A stretch of 47,690 nucleotides of DNA. Source: Phycisphaerae bacterium. GTDB lineage: Bacteria > Planctomycetota > Phycisphaerae > Sedimentisphaerales > Anaerohalosphaeraceae. Location: contig JAGPMT010000024.1 of the NCBI GenBank assembly GCA_018052735.1, positions 1 to 47,690 on the forward strand. The letters run 5' to 3'. Positions 1 to 8,033 of this stretch are shown piece by piece; position 1 is the stretch's first letter, and every line of letters starts with the position of its first letter. A model generated the notes under the pieces. That model searched no databases. It had not been told where the DNA came from and saw only the letters and a list, made by a program, of their open reading frames with translations. Position numbers and translations under genes: made by a program.

Positions 1-1318
1 GGCCGGGATTGCCGAGGTCGTCGGCGGTATGAATCATCAGGGCTTTGAGTGCTGCGGCTGTCATAGATTGCCCCGGAAACAGGCGGCTGTAAAGGTCCAG
101 AAGCTGACCGGCAGCGCCGGCAGCGGCAGGGGCGGCCAGACTGGTGCCGGAAGCGGTTTCGTAGGCGGCATCGCCGGCGGAACTGCAGGAAAAGACGGTA
201 TAGCCGTTGGCAACAATATCCGGCTTGACACGGCCGTCGTCGGTCGGTCCCCATGCGCTGAATGTGCTGACGGCGGCTTTGGACAAGTCGCGACTTCCGC
301 CGGAGACGGCGTCATTGACAGAGCCGACGGTCATTACATTCTTGGCGCAGGCCCCGGACAGGAGGGTATCAAATCCGCCGTTGTCCCAAGTATCGGCATA
401 AGGTCCGCTGTCGGCTGTAAAAACAGCCGATGTGGTGCTGTTGATCAGATAGGTTTGGCCTTCCGCAGGGCGGCTGGTGTCGTAGCGGTCATTGCCGGCG
501 GCTCGAAACGGCAGATAGTAGGGAGCATTCCAGCAGATGTGGTCAAATTCCTCTGCCAGATAGTTATACTGGCCGAACAAGTCGCTTTCCTGATAAGCCG
601 GATTTCCATACCAAGACCATGTTCCATTCTCTTTGTGCCAGCCGCAGACATTTCCATAGGAATGGTTGGAAATCTGGATTTTATCTGCTTGGCCGGCTGA
701 ACTCATTGCCGCCAATCCCATTTCTTCTGTGTCGTCGTACCAGTCATATCCATAGAGGACGGCCAGCGGAGCCATTCCTGCGGCATTGGGGTTGATTCCA
801 GAAGCTGCCAAGATGCCCGAAACCAATGTAGAATGATTGGACGCGGGGGTGCTTTCTTTGGCTATAATTCTTCCTGCAAGCTCCTGATGTGTCAGCCGGC
901 CGACACCTTCGTCCCATACGCCGGCCAGAACACCGTCTCCCTGTATTTGGTAATACGGATTATCGCGGACAATATCAGCGGCAATGCTGACAGCGGAATT
1001 CACACAGAGGGTCATGAAGATAATCGGCTGGCCGTTCTCGATAGCCATTAATTCATAAAGGGTATTGCCGTCGGTCCACCGTTTCGGCCGGCCGGTACGG
1101 AGCAAAAACTGCCGTGCCTCTTCAATGCCCGGCTGCCGCTGCTGGGCAAGCGTTTCGGCAAAAAGCTGCCGCTGGACTGGGTCATTGAGGTCAAATTTCA
1201 CAGCAGGCGTGTCTGTTTGGTCAGATGGCTCTGCGCCGATGACCCCCACCAGAAGGCCAACTACAAATAAATATGCGGAAATCCGATTCCTTTGCAAATA
1301 AGATGAGGGTCTTTTCAT
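1..1318 (-). CDS. Secreted subtilisin-like (S8) serine peptidase, 3' end cut by window edge
   Basis: About 439 residues are visible and the reading frame runs off the window start, so the C-terminus is missing. The ATG at 1318 is followed by a basic stretch and a hydrophobic segment (SAYLFVVGLLVGVIGA), a likely signal peptide, so the enzyme is probably exported. The S8 triad is recognisable: Asp about 136 in GVWDEG, His about 162 in NHSTLVSGI, and Ser about 393 in GTSLAAP; an oxyanion-type AAGND also occurs. The Asp-His spacing is short for the family but both motifs are in order. It lies downstream of a second subtilase (1436-2854) in the same direction with a 117-bp gap, so both may share a transcript. 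The substrate cannot be read from the sequence. Confidence 0.85.
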   Translation of the reverse strand, partial: MKRPSSYLQRNRISAYLFVVGLLVGVIGAEPSDQTDTPAVKFDLNDPVQRQLFAETLAQQRQPGIEEARQFLLRTGRPKRWTDGNTLYELMAIENGQPIIFMTLCVNSAVSIAADIVRDNPYYQIQGDGVLAGVWDEGVGRLTHQELAGRIIAKESTPASNHSTLVSGILAASGINPNAAGMAPLAVLYGYDWYDDTEEMGLAAMSSAGQADKIQISNHSYGNVCGWHKENGTWSWYGNPAYQESDLFGQYNYLAEEFDHICWNAPYYLPFRAAGNDRYDTSRPAEGQTYLINSTTSAVFTADSGPYADTWDNGGFDTLLSGACAKNVMTVGSVNDAVSGGSRDLSKAAVSTFSAWGPTDDGRVKPDIVANGYTVFSCSSAGDAAYETASGTSLAAPAAAGAAGQLLDLYSRLFPGQSMTAAALKALMIHTADDLGNPG

Positions 1319-1435
1319 CACCGCATTCCGCTTAATCAGCTATTAACCTACATCAGAATAACAAAATCGAGGGAGAAAAACAAGATAAATATAATCTATT
1401 TAAAAATAGGAATTACAGCAAAGTACCCGCCTGTC

Positions 1436-2854
1436 TTATTCAGCAGGTTCCAGCAGCTCAAAGGCCAGCCCATAGTCCCGCTGGCCGGCGGCAGTCGGAT
1501 TTTTCAGGATGACTGCATAGCGGCCTGTTTCCGGCAAAACACAATCGGTTTTTATAAGGTTATTTCGGCCGGGTGTCTCGAAAACCAGCATTTTTCCGGA
1601 GGGGGATTGGATTTTTAAATCCAGATAAAACCGGTCCGGCTCTTCATAAAACCGGTTTGAAATTCGCAGGAGTTTTCGATGCCAAGTGAGGGTGATGACC
1701 AGCCGGCGGCCTTTTTTTGCTTCCAGTCCATAGTGGTGCTGTTGGCCGGCCTCAATGACGGCATAGGCCCAGCCCTGTTGTCGCGAGTTGGGCAGGTCTT
1801 TGGCGATGGGACCGGCCGTCAGGATGTGATAGGCCCGCAGGGCATCCAGCCGGCCGTAGCCGCCGTCGGGCTTCCATTGGGTGATAGAATCTGTCGGGGA
1901 AAGCTGGCCGCTGCGGAGTTGGAACGCAGCGGCATCGGCCGCATTGACAAGCACGGCTTTGAGGACTTCGGTTTTGTCATCATCGGCTTGCGGGGTTTTG
2001 CCGGCCGCTTCCAGCAGGAGGGCGGCGGCAGCGGCTGCATGCGGTATGGCATAGCTGGTCAATCCCAGACCGTTGGGATCCAGCCCTGTCCAGTGGTCGT
2101 CGCCGGTGCTGGTGGGGACAAGCAAATCTTGGGTTGGGGCGGCCAGCTCCGGTTTTTTGCGTCCATCGAGCGTAGGGCCGCGATTGCTGATTGATCCGAT
2201 TTTGCCAAATCTGCCTGTTTGATCTTTTACCAGTCCGGCTATCGTTAGGCCGTTGTACGAATCGCCGAAAATCGTAATCTGGGGGCAGGAATTGCCGGCT
2301 GCATTGATAAAGAGGACGTCATAGGTGTCGGCGTAGTAATCGTATATTTTTGTCCAAATAGAGCTGCCGTCGGGCTGGACGGAGTCATGGGTAATCTGCA
2401 GACCGGTCAGAATGATGCGGCAGTTTTTGTTGAAAATCAGTTCGTCCAGTGCATCGGTGATATAGGCGGAAGTTATTTGCTTGTTGGAAATGCGGGCGCT
2501 GTGGAGGACAGCCCCGGGTGCAGCGCCGATTTGATCGGGGTGACTGGGCGAGCCGCCCGACAAGATAATGCCGGCAATGTGGGTGTCATGCCACGAAGGG
2601 GCAAAACCGCCGCCGGTAAAGTCGTAAAGCGATACGGCGCTGCCCTCCTTGCGTTCAAAGGCGATATGGCTTTGGCGGACTGTGCCGGCCGAAAGCAGAC
2701 CGATAGAAACGCCTCTGCCGGTGATACCGAGCCGGTGGAGGGCATAGGCATTCGTGCCGGCAGGCCCGCAGGCCTCTGTTAAGCCCGGCGCCGGAGCCGA
2801 AAGAAGCAATCCCGCCGCGCAGAAGACAGCCACGCAGAATCTTGTTCTGACCAT
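1436..2854 (-). CDS. Subtilisin-like (S8) protein lacking the usual catalytic Asp
   Basis: I take the ATG at 2854 because a clean signal peptide follows (MVRTRFCVAVFCAAGLLLSA); another ATG at 2872 would overlap the upstream gene, and longer frames run through that gene. The 472-residue protein has the S8 fold signatures GRGVSIG at the first strand, WHDTHIAGI (His about 89), FINAAGN (oxyanion Asn) and LTSYAIPHAAA (Ser about 267). Where the family has DTG, this protein reads LLSAG (Ser about 55) with no Asp nearby, so the triad looks incomplete. A C-terminal beta-rich region of roughly 150 residues resembles a pre-peptidase C-terminal type domain. It starts 5 bp after the membrane-protein gene at 2860-3240, so the two are probably cotranscribed. 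It may be inactive or use another residue. Confidence 0.8.
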   Translation of the reverse strand: MVRTRFCVAVFCAAGLLLSAPAPGLTEACGPAGTNAYALHRLGITGRGVSIGLLSAGTVRQSHIAFERKEGSAVSLYDFTGGGFAPSWHDTHIAGIILSGGSPSHPDQIGAAPGAVLHSARISNKQITSAYITDALDELIFNKNCRIILTGLQITHDSVQPDGSSIWTKIYDYYADTYDVLFINAAGNSCPQITIFGDSYNGLTIAGLVKDQTGRFGKIGSISNRGPTLDGRKKPELAAPTQDLLVPTSTGDDHWTGLDPNGLGLTSYAIPHAAAAAALLLEAAGKTPQADDDKTEVLKAVLVNAADAAAFQLRSGQLSPTDSITQWKPDGGYGRLDALRAYHILTAGPIAKDLPNSRQQGWAYAVIEAGQQHHYGLEAKKGRRLVITLTWHRKLLRISNRFYEEPDRFYLDLKIQSPSGKMLVFETPGRNNLIKTDCVLPETGRYAVILKNPTAAGQRDYGLAFELLEPAE

Positions 2855-2859
2855 ATTTC

Positions 2860-3240
2860 TCAATAAGGCCATCCGGCCCAGATAATCAGAAAACCCAGCA
2901 GCAGCGCCGCGGCCGCCCACAGCCGATACATCCATGCCGGCCGGGCTGCCCACCAGTTCAGATAACTCTGGATTTTTGCGAACGGCAGAAAGCAGAAGAG
3001 AATCGGCCCCACTGTCATCAGGATACCCACCAGAATGATAATCCACGGGATTCTGCAGCCGGTCGCAAAGATCAGAAAGAGAATCCCCACAGCCGATTTG
3101 AAAGCAGCCGCTGGATACGCCAGTTTGCCTTTTTGTAAAAAGACCAGCATCTGCCGCATCCAGAGGGGTTTCAGGATGACCGCTATGGCCATACCAGCCG
3201 TAACGGCTCCTGCCAGCCATACAATATGCCTCATCGCCAA
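2860..3240 (-). CDS. Small integral membrane protein, function unknown
   Basis: A 126-residue protein with about four hydrophobic segments: residues 5-25, roughly 45-60, 63-85 (IPWIIILVGILMTVGPILF) and 105-124. A Lys/Arg-rich loop after the first helix suggests the inside orientation there. It resembles short planctomycete membrane proteins of unknown role; I cannot assign a family. The start ATG at 3240 lies 29 bp after the NusG-like gene, and its stop is 5 bp before the subtilase start, so it sits in the middle of a probable three-gene transcript. The proximity to an exported peptidase gives no firm functional clue. Its frame is preferred over the overlapping subtilase-frame extension because it yields coherent transmembrane segments. 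Confidence 0.7.
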   Translation of the reverse strand: MAMRHIVWLAGAVTAGMAIAVILKPLWMRQMLVFLQKGKLAYPAAAFKSAVGILFLIFATGCRIPWIIILVGILMTVGPILFCFLPFAKIQSYLNWWAARPAWMYRLWAAAALLLGFLIIWAGWPY

Positions 3241-3269
3241 TGCTCCTTTCCTTGTGAAAACGATTGGGC

Positions 3270-3821
3270 TTAACCGTCGATTTTTTCAATCATATCCCAG
3301 CCGATTTCCACGCTGGCCGCCTGCCCAAGAATCTGCACGCTCAGTACCAGACGGGTTTGGCGGGGAGTGCTGATGACAATCCCTTCGGTACCCATCAGCG
3401 GACCTGTAATAACCCGACACCGCTGGCCAACCCGAATGTAATCGTGCGGCAGGACGGGCTTGCCTGATTTCAGCAGGGTTTCAATCGGAAGCAGTTCTTT
3501 GATTAATTGACTCTGATTTTCTACCGGAATGATGCCGGCTGTGCGGTTGGTTTTTAAGACTTCCAGACGGCTGTCTTCGCTGCCGCAGAAAAAAAGGTAG
3601 CCGGCAAATAACGGCAGCAGTGAGCGAAATGTCCGCCGATGCCGGCGGCTTACCTTCCAATGCATCGGCAGAAAATACGCCACCTCTTTTGACAGCAGCT
3701 GCCAGGCGAGGGCTTTTTCATTGCGGGGTTTGGTATGCGCTACCCACCATGTTCCTTTAAATTCGGCAATGGAAGCCGCTTCGGGCCATGTCATCGGAGG
3801 ATTTTCGTTTACTTTCAACAC
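3270..3821 (-). CDS. NusG-like transcription termination/antitermination factor (NGN-KOW)
   Basis: A 183-residue protein with an N-terminal NGN domain (TWWVAHTKPRNEKALAWQLL at about 25-44, then a PLFAGYLFF strand) and a C-terminal KOW motif (VGQRCRVITGPLMGTEG at about 130-146). NusG-family proteins bind RNA polymerase and reduce pausing or couple it to partners. The divergence and the position outside a secE/rplK neighbourhood point to a specialised paralogue of the RfaH/UpxY kind, which usually acts on long surface-polysaccharide or secretion operons. The start codon is GTG at 3819-3821 with GGGAG nine bases upstream; an internal ATG at 3794 is possible. Its downstream neighbours are a membrane protein and two subtilases, which are candidate targets by inference only. 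Confidence 0.85.
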   Translation of the reverse strand: MLKVNENPPMTWPEAASIAEFKGTWWVAHTKPRNEKALAWQLLSKEVAYFLPMHWKVSRRHRRTFRSLLPLFAGYLFFCGSEDSRLEVLKTNRTAGIIPVENQSQLIKELLPIETLLKSGKPVLPHDYIRVGQRCRVITGPLMGTEGIVISTPRQTRLVLSVQILGQAASVEIGWDMIEKIDG

Positions 3822-3900
3822 AGCTGCTGACTCCCCGGTCTGTTCTGAGTTCTATTGTATCGAAAAAGGGCGTGCATATCAACAGGTTCAAATCAGCACA

Positions 3901-4860
3901 TCATCCGGTAAGCACAACAAGATATTGGCAGTCTTCTTTGAATTGCATAACGCCTTCAAACGCTGCGGGAATCAGCAAGGTATCGCCTTTTGTGAACGGA
4001 ACGGGCTCCAGTCCTTTGGCCGTAATCTGTCCAGAGCCGGTCAGTATCATCAGGACCTTCATTTGTTCCCTCAGCAGCACTTCACAGCCGGCGGCTTGAT
4101 GGCCTTTATCGACCTTGAATTCATCCGCATCGGCCAGACGTCCGACCGAGCGGACGGTCAGCGTATCGCCGGACGAATCGAAATGAATGGCCTCCAGAGC
4201 ATCATCGATATGCAGGGGGCGGGGTTTGCCGGTTGTCGGGTCAATGCGGTTCCAGTCAAAGACCCGATAGGTCGTATCGGAGGGCTGCTGAATTTCGGCA
4301 ATCAGCAGTCCGGCTCCGATAGCATGGCAGGTGCCTGACGGAAGGAAATGACATTCGCCGCTGTGTACCGGCACTTTCACCAGATAATCAGCACAGGTTC
4401 CGTCGGCGATGGCCTGAGCAAACCGGCTGCGTGTAACGCCGGCTTTGAGGCCTTTGTAAATGACAGCCCCCGGCTGGGCATCGATGATATACCAGCACTC
4501 GGTTTTGGGCTCTCCCTTGCCGGTTCGCCGGCAGGTTTCGATATCGGGATGGACCTGAACGCTTAAAACATCTTGGGCGTCAAGGATTTTAATCAGCAGG
4601 GGAAACGGGGGATGATAATCGGGTTTTCCGGTTATTTCCTTTGGATATGCCGCAAGCACCTGATCAATCGTTTGCCCGTTGAAAGGCCCATTGACAATTT
4701 GGGATTTATCGTCGGGCAGGTCAGCCAGCTCCCAGCTTTCTCCAATGTGCACGCCGGAAGGCAGGTCTTTGCCGAAAAAATCCCGAAGGAGCCGGCCGCC
4801 CCAAATACGCTGCTTGAAAATCGGCTTAAATTTTAAGGGGTATAACTTCATCTGCGACAT
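3901..4860 (-). CDS. manA: Mannose-6-phosphate isomerase, class I
   Basis: The 319-residue length and sequence match the short class I phosphomannose isomerases of the Bacillus type. The enzyme interconverts mannose 6-phosphate and fructose 6-phosphate in the cytoplasm. Zinc-binding elements are visible: SVQVHPD (His), KTECWYII (Glu) and the later FLPSGTCHAIG (His), followed by IAEIQQPSDTTYRVFDW, a signature of the family. An ATG at 4860 is used; a second ATG three codons further (MKLY) is an alternative and neither has a strong Shine-Dalgarno sequence. It lies between an amidase gene and the NusG-like gene on the same strand. It would serve mannose catabolism or supply of GDP-mannose precursors, which suits an organism with mannan-type hydrolases such as the GH26-like protein at 36.8-39.2 kb. 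Confidence 0.93.
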   Translation of the reverse strand: MSQMKLYPLKFKPIFKQRIWGGRLLRDFFGKDLPSGVHIGESWELADLPDDKSQIVNGPFNGQTIDQVLAAYPKEITGKPDYHPPFPLLIKILDAQDVLSVQVHPDIETCRRTGKGEPKTECWYIIDAQPGAVIYKGLKAGVTRSRFAQAIADGTCADYLVKVPVHSGECHFLPSGTCHAIGAGLLIAEIQQPSDTTYRVFDWNRIDPTTGKPRPLHIDDALEAIHFDSSGDTLTVRSVGRLADADEFKVDKGHQAAGCEVLLREQMKVLMILTGSGQITAKGLEPVPFTKGDTLLIPAAFEGVMQFKEDCQYLVVLTG

Positions 4861-4916
4861 TGTAGCGGCAATATCCGATATGTCCAGTATCTTCTGGGCA
4901 AACAGGCAGTTTGGTT

Positions 4917-5852
4917 TTAGAGACTTTTGACAATGCCGTCAGCAATCGCGCGAGCAATCCTGTCCTGAAACTGGGGATCGCTTAAAAGGGCGGCGTCGGA
5001 AGGATTCGAAAGGAATCCGCATTCGACCAGTACGGCCGGGCAGTCCGTTCGAACCAGCACGCGGTAATCCGCATTTCGCAGGCCCTTGCTGGGAAGCCCT
5101 GTGGAAGCCATCGTGTTTTCAATATTCTGACCTGCCTTTTTGGAAGCCCAGCTGGCTGAACGGGCCACATAAATGGTGTATCCCCGATGGGTGCGGTCAC
5201 CATTGGAGTCGGCATGGATGGAGACAAACATATCGGCTCCGGCACGGTTGGCGATGTCGGCTCGCTCGTTTAACTCCACAAAGGTATCGCTGTCGCGGGT
5301 CATAATCGTTTTAATTCCCCGCTGCTGGAGATAAGATGCAACTTTTCGGGCGATACTCAGGTTGATGCCTTTTTCGTAATAGCCCAGATAGCTGCTGGCG
5401 CCGGGATCGTGGCCGCCGTGGCCGGCATCAACGACGACCAGTCCGGTAAGGGAGCGCGGGATTTGCGTATCCATTGAGCCGGGCTTCGCAGGAGAAGGGG
5501 TATAAGCGGACAAGTTGCCTCTGATTTTAGGCACAAGCAGTTCCGAAACATAATAAGAACCGCCAACCTGTGTTACCGTGCCTACAGGGCCGATGGCTTT
5601 GCCGTTTACATAGATGCGTCCGCCGTCATACAGAAACAGCAGCACCCGGTTATTGGCATCGGTCAGCTCGTAATAAGGCATGCCGGCTTTCTGGACGGAA
5701 AGCCCCAATTTAGCGGCCAGCTGTTCAATGCTGAGGCAGTAGGCGGGTACAACGGCGGCTGAAGTCTTCCGCTGACTGCCGCCGCAGCCGACCAAGCTGA
5801 TGCAGCCTAAGATGCATACTGCCGCGAGTAATCTTTTTGTGTTATGCTGCAC
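4917..5852 (-). CDS. N-acetylmuramoyl-L-alanine amidase (Amidase_3) lipoprotein
   Basis: A 311-residue protein with a lipoprotein signal ending in the lipobox LVGC, so it should be anchored to a membrane. A middle region (about residues 30-120) resembles a copper-amine-oxidase-N or AMIN-like beta domain. The catalytic zinc amidase domain follows from about residue 135: VVDAGHGGHDPG (zinc His), YEKGINLSIA (zinc Glu), VSIHADS (zinc His) and VLVECGFLSN (catalytic Glu). The enzyme cleaves the amide between N-acetylmuramic acid and L-alanine in peptidoglycan and is used in cell separation or wall turnover. Its presence supports a peptidoglycan wall, now accepted for planctomycetes. The gene is 56 bp upstream of manA on the same strand. 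Confidence 0.92.
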   Translation of the reverse strand: MQHNTKRLLAAVCILGCISLVGCGGSQRKTSAAVVPAYCLSIEQLAAKLGLSVQKAGMPYYELTDANNRVLLFLYDGGRIYVNGKAIGPVGTVTQVGGSYYVSELLVPKIRGNLSAYTPSPAKPGSMDTQIPRSLTGLVVVDAGHGGHDPGASSYLGYYEKGINLSIARKVASYLQQRGIKTIMTRDSDTFVELNERADIANRAGADMFVSIHADSNGDRTHRGYTIYVARSASWASKKAGQNIENTMASTGLPSKGLRNADYRVLVRTDCPAVLVECGFLSNPSDAALLSDPQFQDRIARAIADGIVKSL

Positions 5853-5980
5853 AATTATTCCTGTCGAAGATATCCTAATTTTGATTTCAAACGTCTTATA
5901 AGCATCGGTTAAATCCCCTCATTCTCTTGAGTTTTGTCTATATAGCGGGCAGGGGCTGAAAATCCAAGAGAAAAAAGCAT

Positions 5981-6403
5981 TTACTTCTTCGGTTTATTTC
6001 GGCATGCCGAGCAAATGCCTTCGATGCGAATCTGCTGGCGGTGGATGGTATACCCTTCCGGCAATTGGAGCAGGGGGACAGCCACATCCGTCAAACATTG
6101 AGTCTGAAGACATCGCCGGCAGGTAAAATGCGGATGGCATTGGTGCAGGGAACAGTGATGAGCCAGTTCAAAGTGCCATGTGCGTTCCTCAACAAACACA
6201 CGGTGGACCAGATTTTTCTGCACCAGATTCATCAATGTACGATAGATAGTCGTTTTGTTGGGCGGCTGCCCGCCGATATGTTCGGCAATCTGCTCCTGCG
6301 TCAGGGGGGCATCGGCCTTCAGCATTGCTACGAGAATAGCAATTCGCGGCTCGGTACGCCGGAGATTAGAGGAACGAAGCAAATCAATGGCCTTTTGTTT
6401 CAT
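5981..6403 (-). CDS. Fur-family metalloregulator
   Basis: A 140-residue Fur-superfamily repressor. The N-terminal winged helix is visible (LRRTEPRIAILVAMLK, then LTQEQIAEHI and PPNKTTIYRTLMNLVQKNLVHRV). The C-terminal half has a His/Cys-rich metal region, HHCSLHQCHPHFTCRRC, and a terminal CSAC, consistent with a structural zinc site plus a sensory site. Start and stop overlap the upstream membrane-protein gene by ATGA (6400-6403), so the two are translationally coupled. Two TTGCAA-N5-TTGCA elements upstream of that operon (7191-7241) are probable operators, implying autoregulation. The family has Fur, Zur, Nur, Mur and PerR members; the sequence alone does not fix the metal. The operator shape most recalls that reported for nickel-responsive Nur. 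Confidence 0.9.
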   Translation of the reverse strand: MKQKAIDLLRSSNLRRTEPRIAILVAMLKADAPLTQEQIAEHIGGQPPNKTTIYRTLMNLVQKNLVHRVFVEERTWHFELAHHCSLHQCHPHFTCRRCLQTQCLTDVAVPLLQLPEGYTIHRQQIRIEGICSACRNKPKK

Positions 6404-7167
6404 ACGACAGCGTTTTGTTCTTTTTTACCGCATAGAATACAGGAATGGCCGATATGGGCCCCGTCAGAGCGGACAAACAGCAGGGGAAAGATGATATCAC
6501 TGAAACAGCAGGGCAGCCACACAGCAATAAATAAGACGATAAACATACCCAGCAGGACTGTAAGACTCAGATCTGCTTGGGTGTTCATCAGCATGTGGGC
6601 AGATGAAGCCCAAGTGCTGATAAGTACATGGCTTGCGTGCGGAAGGTGTGTGGCGGGCTTGAAGTAGGCCAGAAGAACGCCCAATAGGGCTGCCGGAAAA
6701 ACAAGATACCATTCCTCGATAAATCCGATATGCCAGCGTGGATGATGCTGGTCCGTGTGAATGTGTTCTGATTGTTGTGCAGATTGCTCCGGCAGGGCGT
6801 TCTGGGCGGTCGAATGTTCATGGACTGCAGCGTGGGTAGGAACAGCAACACCCAAAATGCTTTCGCCAAAAAAGGGCAGAATGCAGTCGCTTAGGGTGGC
6901 TACGCCGATTGAACCAACAACACCGATTAAGAGGATCACGAGAAAATTCTTGGCTTTCCGGTGAATCTCAAATAAAGCCGCCGTAACCATCGCACTGAGA
7001 ACAACATGCAAGGGATGAAAAACCGAGAACATTGCCTCGGCCTGTTCCTTAAACCAGCGCTGGCCGGCAAGCATAAAGATGATGCCTGTGGCCGCACCGA
7101 GCATGGTAAACGGTGAGTGATTCCGCAGTTCCTTGCCGATTAATATCAGTTTGCCGAGTATTCTCAT
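6400..7167 (-). CDS. Histidine-rich integral membrane protein, candidate metal transporter
   Basis: I choose the ATG at 7167 (MRILGKLI), which places AGAG a few bases upstream; a longer frame would start inside an operator box. The 255-residue protein has about six hydrophobic segments with a central loop rich in His, including EHSTAQN and HIHTDQHHPRWH. More His and Cys residues cluster in later segments (HLPHASH, HMLMNT, CCFSD) and at the tail (HIGHSCILCGKK). Histidine-rich loops of this kind are common in zinc, nickel and cobalt transporters. The gene is coupled by a four-base overlap to a Fur-family regulator and preceded by two likely operators. I infer a metal uptake or efflux role; no named transporter family is certain. 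Confidence 0.75.
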   Translation of the reverse strand: MRILGKLILIGKELRNHSPFTMLGAATGIIFMLAGQRWFKEQAEAMFSVFHPLHVVLSAMVTAALFEIHRKAKNFLVILLIGVVGSIGVATLSDCILPFFGESILGVAVPTHAAVHEHSTAQNALPEQSAQQSEHIHTDQHHPRWHIGFIEEWYLVFPAALLGVLLAYFKPATHLPHASHVLISTWASSAHMLMNTQADLSLTVLLGMFIVLFIAVWLPCCFSDIIFPLLFVRSDGAHIGHSCILCGKKEQNAVV

Positions 7168-7190
7168 ATAAAAAGTCTCTAAATTTGTAT

Positions 7191-7207
7191 TTGCAACCAA
7201 GTTGCAT
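7191..7207. promoter_or_regulatory. Fur/Nur-like operator, proximal box
   Basis: TTGCAA-CCAAG-TTGCAT: an inverted repeat with a 5-bp spacer and one mismatch, ending 24 bp upstream of the membrane-protein ATG at 7167. It has the same architecture as the box at 7225-7241, with centres 34 bp apart. The TTGCAA-N5-TTGCAA shape resembles that described for the nickel regulator Nur of Streptomyces. Binding by the Fur-family protein at 5981-6403 is inferred. Confidence 0.6.
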
Positions 7208-7224
7208 TTATTGAATATACTTAT

Positions 7225-7241
7225 TTGCAACTTAGTTGCAA
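7225..7241. promoter_or_regulatory. Fur/Nur-like operator, distal box
   Basis: TTGCAA-CTTAG-TTGCAA: both half sites are the same hexamer, which is a near-perfect inverted repeat over the TGCAA/TTGCA core. It lies about 58 bp upstream of the His-rich membrane protein start. Two such boxes in a short intergenic space before a regulator-containing operon support autoregulation by the metalloregulator. Confidence 0.65.
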
Positions 7242-7320
7242 GAAAAAATTTCTTTACATCTCGTTAAAAAGGCAGATGGCAGGAAACATCCCCCCAAATA
7301 TTAGATTTATCGATAAAAAA

Positions 7321-7707
7321 TCAGTTTTTGACCGCTACGGCAAGGATTTCAACCTTTGCGCCGGCCGGCAGAGCGGCAGCTTGAAAAGCCGCCCGCGCAG
7401 GATAAGGTTCCTTGAAGCAGGATTTGTAAACCTCATTTACCGCCGCAAAGTCGGTTATCTCCGTCAGAAAGACCTGTACCTGAACCACATTCCCCATATC
7501 CATGTCAGCAGCGGCAAGGATAGCCCGAATATTGTCCAATGCCTGTCTGGCCTGCTGTGCAGTGCCGCCCTCGACCAGTTTGCCGGTAGCGGGGTCAAGC
7601 CCCAACTGGCCGCTGATATAGAGGGTGCTGCCCGCAAGCAGCGCCTGTGAATACGGCCCGATGGCCTTAGGGGCTTTGTCGGTCTGAATCATTTTTCGCT
7701 GGGTCAT
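7321..7707 (-). CDS. RidA-family reactive imine/enamine deaminase
   Basis: A 128-residue protein of normal RidA (YjgF/YER057c/UK114) length. The family hydrolyses 2-aminoacrylate and related enamines released by PLP enzymes, protecting cells from damage. Signature segments are AIGPYSQALL near residue 17, LYISGQLGLDP, VVQVQVFLTEITDF and YPARAAFQAAALP, which holds the conserved active-site Arg. It works as a cytoplasmic trimer. The ATG at 7707 has AAAGGG upstream. It is transcribed alone; the next gene upstream (ribF) is divergent. With a GPYSQ and PARAAF motif set, it is likely a catalytically competent RidA, although subgroups differ in activity. Confidence 0.93.
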   Translation of the reverse strand: MTQRKMIQTDKAPKAIGPYSQALLAGSTLYISGQLGLDPATGKLVEGGTAQQARQALDNIRAILAAADMDMGNVVQVQVFLTEITDFAAVNEVYKSCFKEPYPARAAFQAAALPAGAKVEILAVAVKN

Positions 7708-8033
7708 TGTTTTGCCCTTTTAACAGGTCAGGCTTCAGCATGTAAATCGTACGCTGTGCATACAATTTTTTTTGATTTACCCTGCTTGCTGACGGTTAAC
7801 ATAAAATGCAGATTCTTCGATTATTTTGAGTTTTGTTACCCTTTTTTGATTCTGCCTATTCGGTCTTTTGGGCTGCACCGATTGATTTTTATCCGAGTAT
7901 AAAGAGCGGCGCGGAGTTTTCAATGGGATATTTGCAATTTGGTGAAATATGCCTCCTGCCGGAACTAAGGTAAAAAAATCGCTTGCCACTAATTGGGAAG
8001 CACTATAAAATAAAGAGCTAATGGAGACAGAAA
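7708..8033. other. Divergent intergenic region between ridA-like gene and ribF
   Basis: 326 bp without a convincing gene. A frame on the minus strand over 7777-8142 is low-complexity and overlaps ribF, so I do not count it. A weak plus-strand promoter may be TTGCCA (7983-7988) and TATAAA (8004-8009), but the spacer is only 15 bp. GGAG at 8023-8026 serves as the ribF ribosome site. Nothing else stands out. Confidence 0.5.

Noticed and set aside
29-700. Plus-strand frame of 223 codons
   Set aside because: It is antisense to the subtilase at 1-1318, whose catalytic motifs are clear.
2855-3289. Upstream extension of the second subtilase frame
   Set aside because: It overlaps the membrane protein gene and would remove the signal peptide from the N-terminus, so the start at 2854 is preferred.
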